Shown here one piece after another: positions 5,702 to 7,176 of a DNA stretch of 7,176 nucleotides; position 1 is the first letter of the stretch, and every line of letters starts with the position of its first letter. The stretch comes from an uncultured Eubacteriales bacterium (GTDB lineage: Bacteria; Bacillota; Clostridia; Christensenellales; UBA1242), in contig CAJJIV010000050.1 of NCBI GenBank assembly GCA_905187655.1, forward strand, positions 1 through 7,176, written 5' to 3'. The notes under the pieces were generated by a model. It worked only from the letters and a program-made list of their open reading frames with translations. It had not been told where the DNA came from and did not search any database. The translations under genes were made by a program, and so were the position numbers.

Positions 5702-5880
5702 AGCTAACCTAAATGGCGGACAATTGCTTACAGTTTTACTTCGTGTTCTTCACTTCTTTTGCATTAAATTGACTACGTTTAGTTAAGCAACTTCTCTAAC
5801 CGCAATAACTAGTTAATTTTACATAAACAAAGACAAAGGTTAGCTAAAAAAGGTCCTTAGATACATCTAAGGGCCTTTTA
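5702..5880 (+). ncRNA. Candidate structured RNA in the antiporter upstream gap
   Basis: The 258 bases between the antiporter ATG and the next gene contain no convincing reading frame. They hold nested, co-linear inverted repeats: AGCTAACCT (5702-5710) with AGGTTAGCT (5837-5845), GCGG (5716-5719) with CCGC (5800-5803), and TTGCTTA (5724-5730) with TAAGCAA (5784-5790). On the + strand this is preceded by TATAAT and followed directly by the hairpin terminator at 5848-5879, the layout of a small RNA of about 175 bases. Read on the minus strand it would instead be an antiporter leader. I recognise no known RNA family (not tmRNA, 6S, SRP or a riboswitch I know). The strand is uncertain and the pairing may be chance. 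Confidence 0.25.
5846..5879. terminator. Intrinsic terminator of the gene at 5878-6531
   Basis: A 14-bp stem (5848-5861 with 5866-5879, one G-U pair) closes on a four-base loop (taca). On the minus strand it runs into TTTTTT (5851-5846) and stops the gene whose TAA is at 5878-5880, so the stop codon overlaps the base of the stem. On the + strand it ends in TTTT, so it could also stop a + strand RNA. Confidence 0.9.
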
Positions 5881-6531
5881 TTGATTTTTAATTTTATTTG
5901 CTAATTTAATAGCTGATTCAAATGGTCTTTCCATCATAAGTTTTTTGTTTATTCTTGGCCTGCCATTATTTGTGCGATGTTCCATAAAGGCAACAAGGTC
6001 ATCAATATACTCTTTCGCAACTAGAATCACACGATATGCGTATACATAGTTATCTGTATCTTCTTGAACTGAATTAAACAAAACCTCGGTGGAATCTATA
6101 ATTGCGGAATATATGCAAGAAGAATAATTTGTAACAAAATTGACAGGAAACCCGTTTAAAAGCCGAACAAATCTGGCTTTATGATATTTTACTTTTTTAC
6201 TGTTCAATTTCTTAATATTTTCCATTTCAGGGCAAAACTCAGCAATAAACATTGTCTTAAAAAGTGTATAAACAAAAATTTTTTGTTCTGCATTATTTTC
6301 AATTCTTTCAAGAATTTCATTAACTGGAAATATTAAATTCTTAGTACTAGCATTTGGTGCAAGTCTTAATAATTTAATGAAATTGTTAATTATTTCTGTT
6401 TGAAATTGAATTGGAAAATTTAAACTTGTTTTTACAGATAGCCTAACAAACGACCCATTTGCATCTAAAAAGAACTTTGAGTCATTTGAAAAAATCATTT
6501 CAGATTTAATTAAAGTCGAATCGTAATACAC
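5878..6531 (-). CDS. Hypothetical soluble protein, 217 aa, function unknown
   Basis: I do not recognise this protein. The GTG at 6531 is chosen because AGAGGTG lies nine bases upstream and a clear promoter lies just beyond; the in-frame ATG at codon 12 has no ribosome site. Residues about 10-50 look strand-rich (SEMIFSNDSKFFLD, then FVRLSVKTSLNFPIQF). The remainder appears mainly helical. There is no signal peptide or membrane helix. The C-terminus carries a basic segment, NNGRPRINKK (188-197), and a lysine-rich amphipathic tail, which could touch nucleic acid, but this is speculation. The gene has its own promoter and terminator, so it appears to be a single-gene unit between the small helical protein and the antiporter. 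It is probably a lineage-restricted protein. Confidence 0.78.
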   Translation of the reverse strand: MYYDSTLIKSEMIFSNDSKFFLDANGSFVRLSVKTSLNFPIQFQTEIINNFIKLLRLAPNASTKNLIFPVNEILERIENNAEQKIFVYTLFKTMFIAEFCPEMENIKKLNSKKVKYHKARFVRLLNGFPVNFVTNYSSCIYSAIIDSTEVLFNSVQEDTDNYVYAYRVILVAKEYIDDLVAFMEHRTNNGRPRINKKLMMERPFESAIKLANKIKNQ

Positions 6532-6557
6532 TTACCCTTCCACCTCTTTATATTATT

Positions 6558-6586
6558 ATTTTACTATTTTTTTCAATCATTGTCAA
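6558..6586 (-). promoter_or_regulatory. Sigma-A promoter of the gene at 5878-6531
   Basis: On the minus strand an exact TTGACA (6586-6581) is followed after 17 bases by TAAAAT (6563-6558), five of six matches. A start near 6551 gives a leader of about 20 bases carrying the AGAGGTG ribosome site before the GTG at 6531. This is the conventional leader arrangement, in contrast to the recD2 promoter. Confidence 0.75.
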
Positions 6587-6608
6587 ATAATAATATAATA
6601 AGCGGGTT

Positions 6609-7061
6609 TTAGTCGCAATTACATATTTTTAAAAATTCTTTTAGGTTATTAAAGTTTTTTTCCATAATTGACTCTAGGTTTTCTGAATATTTGTTTAGTT
6701 CTTGAGACAGGTTTTTATAGTCATATCTATCCTTATATATAGTAGTAAGGCCCATAGTGGTTCCCAAAAGCATAAGCTCTGCAATATGTCTTGGGGTCTT
6801 ATTAAAAAGAGTGCTCATATTAATACTTGTCCATAACCTTGCTTTTTCAAAAAAATTATTATCTTGCAGTTCAAATTTATTTGATTTTGCAAACCTTTCA
6901 ATGTCATCGCAAACTGAATCAAATAAATCATATTCTCGTTGTAATTCTATTTTTAACTCATCATTTTCACATTTATCCATAATATCACTGCAACTTTGTT
7001 TTCCTACCATCGCATTTTGATAAATTGCTGTTGCATATTCTTTAATTTTAACTTTTCCCAT
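6609..7061 (-). CDS. Small helical (four-helix-bundle-like) protein, function unknown
   Basis: A 150-aa, almost entirely helical protein. The ATG at 7061 has a textbook ribosome site (AAGGAGG, five bases upstream); an in-frame TTG at 7091 is rejected because it lies upstream of that site. Helices appear at about 5-31, 33-61, 69-108 and 114-146, consistent with a four-helix bundle of ferritin-like or DUF2383-like shape. The segment TPRHIAELMLLGTTMG (89-104) resembles, from memory, a conserved (S/T)xxHIAEM(L/M)xxGxTMG block in an uncharacterised clostridial family. Four cysteines (24, 31, 51 and a C-terminal CNC pair, counting 148 as the last) are present, but no clear EXXH metal motifs, so ferroxidase activity is not supported. 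No promoter could be fixed. A terminator of the preceding gene lies about 60 bases upstream, so it probably starts its own transcript. Confidence 0.85.
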   Translation of the reverse strand: MGKVKIKEYATAIYQNAMVGKQSCSDIMDKCENDELKIELQREYDLFDSVCDDIERFAKSNKFELQDNNFFEKARLWTSINMSTLFNKTPRHIAELMLLGTTMGLTTIYKDRYDYKNLSQELNKYSENLESIMEKNFNNLKEFLKICNCD

Positions 7062-7117
7062 AGGCTCCTCCTTTTTAACAATTATTACCAACTTTGTTTA
7101 TTTTAAAACACAAAATA

Positions 7118-7146
7118 AAAAGTACTATCAATAAGATAGTACTTTT
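7118..7146. terminator. Intrinsic terminator of a gene beyond the right edge
   Basis: A perfect 12-bp stem (7118-7129 with 7135-7146) closes on a five-base loop (aataa). On the minus strand it runs into TTTTTATTTT, so it most likely ends a minus-strand gene lying beyond the window. The + strand side ends in TTTTATAATT and could also work. The remaining bases to 7176 are A/T tracts with no gene visible. Confidence 0.82.
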
Positions 7147-7176
7147 ATAATTAAAAAAACAAATATTATTTTTTTA

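Noticed and set aside
5288..5707. 139-codon open frame on the + strand opposite the antiporter
   Set aside because: Antisense to conserved transmembrane codons, no ribosome site, no recognisable product.
5713..5772. 19-codon ATG frame in the antiporter upstream gap
   Set aside because: No ribosome site and no features of a leader peptide; expected by chance.
5702..5845. Terminal inverted repeats of a small transposable element
   Set aside because: The 9-bp repeats have no target-site duplication that I can see and enclose no transposase; an RNA stem or chance is simpler.
7062..7091. TTG start at 7091 for the helical protein
   Set aside because: The strong AAGGAGG ribosome site would lie inside the coding region; the ATG at 7061 is correctly spaced from it.
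7062..7117. Promoter of the helical protein gene
   Set aside because: Several TAAAAT/TAATAA-like -10 candidates exist, but none has an acceptable -35 box at 16-18 bases.

Overview
The window is AT-rich DNA with compact, mostly co-oriented genes and long A/T tracts. All seven gene models end in TAA, and every tryptophan codon I checked is TGG, so I see no sign of UGA recoding. A SpoIID/LytB-type protein, a RecD2-type helicase and sigma-A-like promoters with TTGACA -35 boxes point to a low-GC Bacillota lineage, probably an uncultured clostridial or gut-type genome. I cannot place it more precisely.

Layout: one short unknown gene lies on the + strand (39-497) and ends at a strong hairpin terminator (505-535) that it shares with a convergent gene. 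Everything after that is on the minus strand. Read in transcription order from the right edge, it runs: a small helical protein (7061-6609); an unrecognised soluble protein with a clear promoter and a GTG start (6531-5878), ending in a 14-bp hairpin terminator; a 258-base non-coding stretch with nested inverted repeats that could be a structured RNA; a cation/Ca2+ antiporter (5619-4672); a 234-base intergenic region with four TTTTCAACA repeats; recD2 (4437-2236); a SpoIID-domain lipoprotein (2180-1224); and a two-helix membrane protein (1145-567).

The genes do not form one pathway. RecD2 (DNA repair helicase), the SpoIID-like protein (peptidoglycan), the antiporter (ion homeostasis) and four uncharacterised proteins look like independent or near-independent units, each with its own control signals. 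I found no mobile element, CRISPR array, tRNA or rRNA gene, and no defence or toxin-antitoxin system.

The interest is mainly in gene control. Two genes (recD2 and the membrane protein at 1145) have TTGACA-type promoters whose -10 box lies only 8-9 bases before the ATG, with no Shine-Dalgarno sequence, which predicts leaderless mRNAs. The spoIID-like gene has its ribosome binding site inside the 3' arm of an intrinsic terminator whose T-run abuts the ATG. The repeat cluster upstream of recD2 resembles degenerate DnaA boxes. Four start codons are set here downstream of the longest possible open frame, because the upstream part is promoter, terminator or leader sequence.
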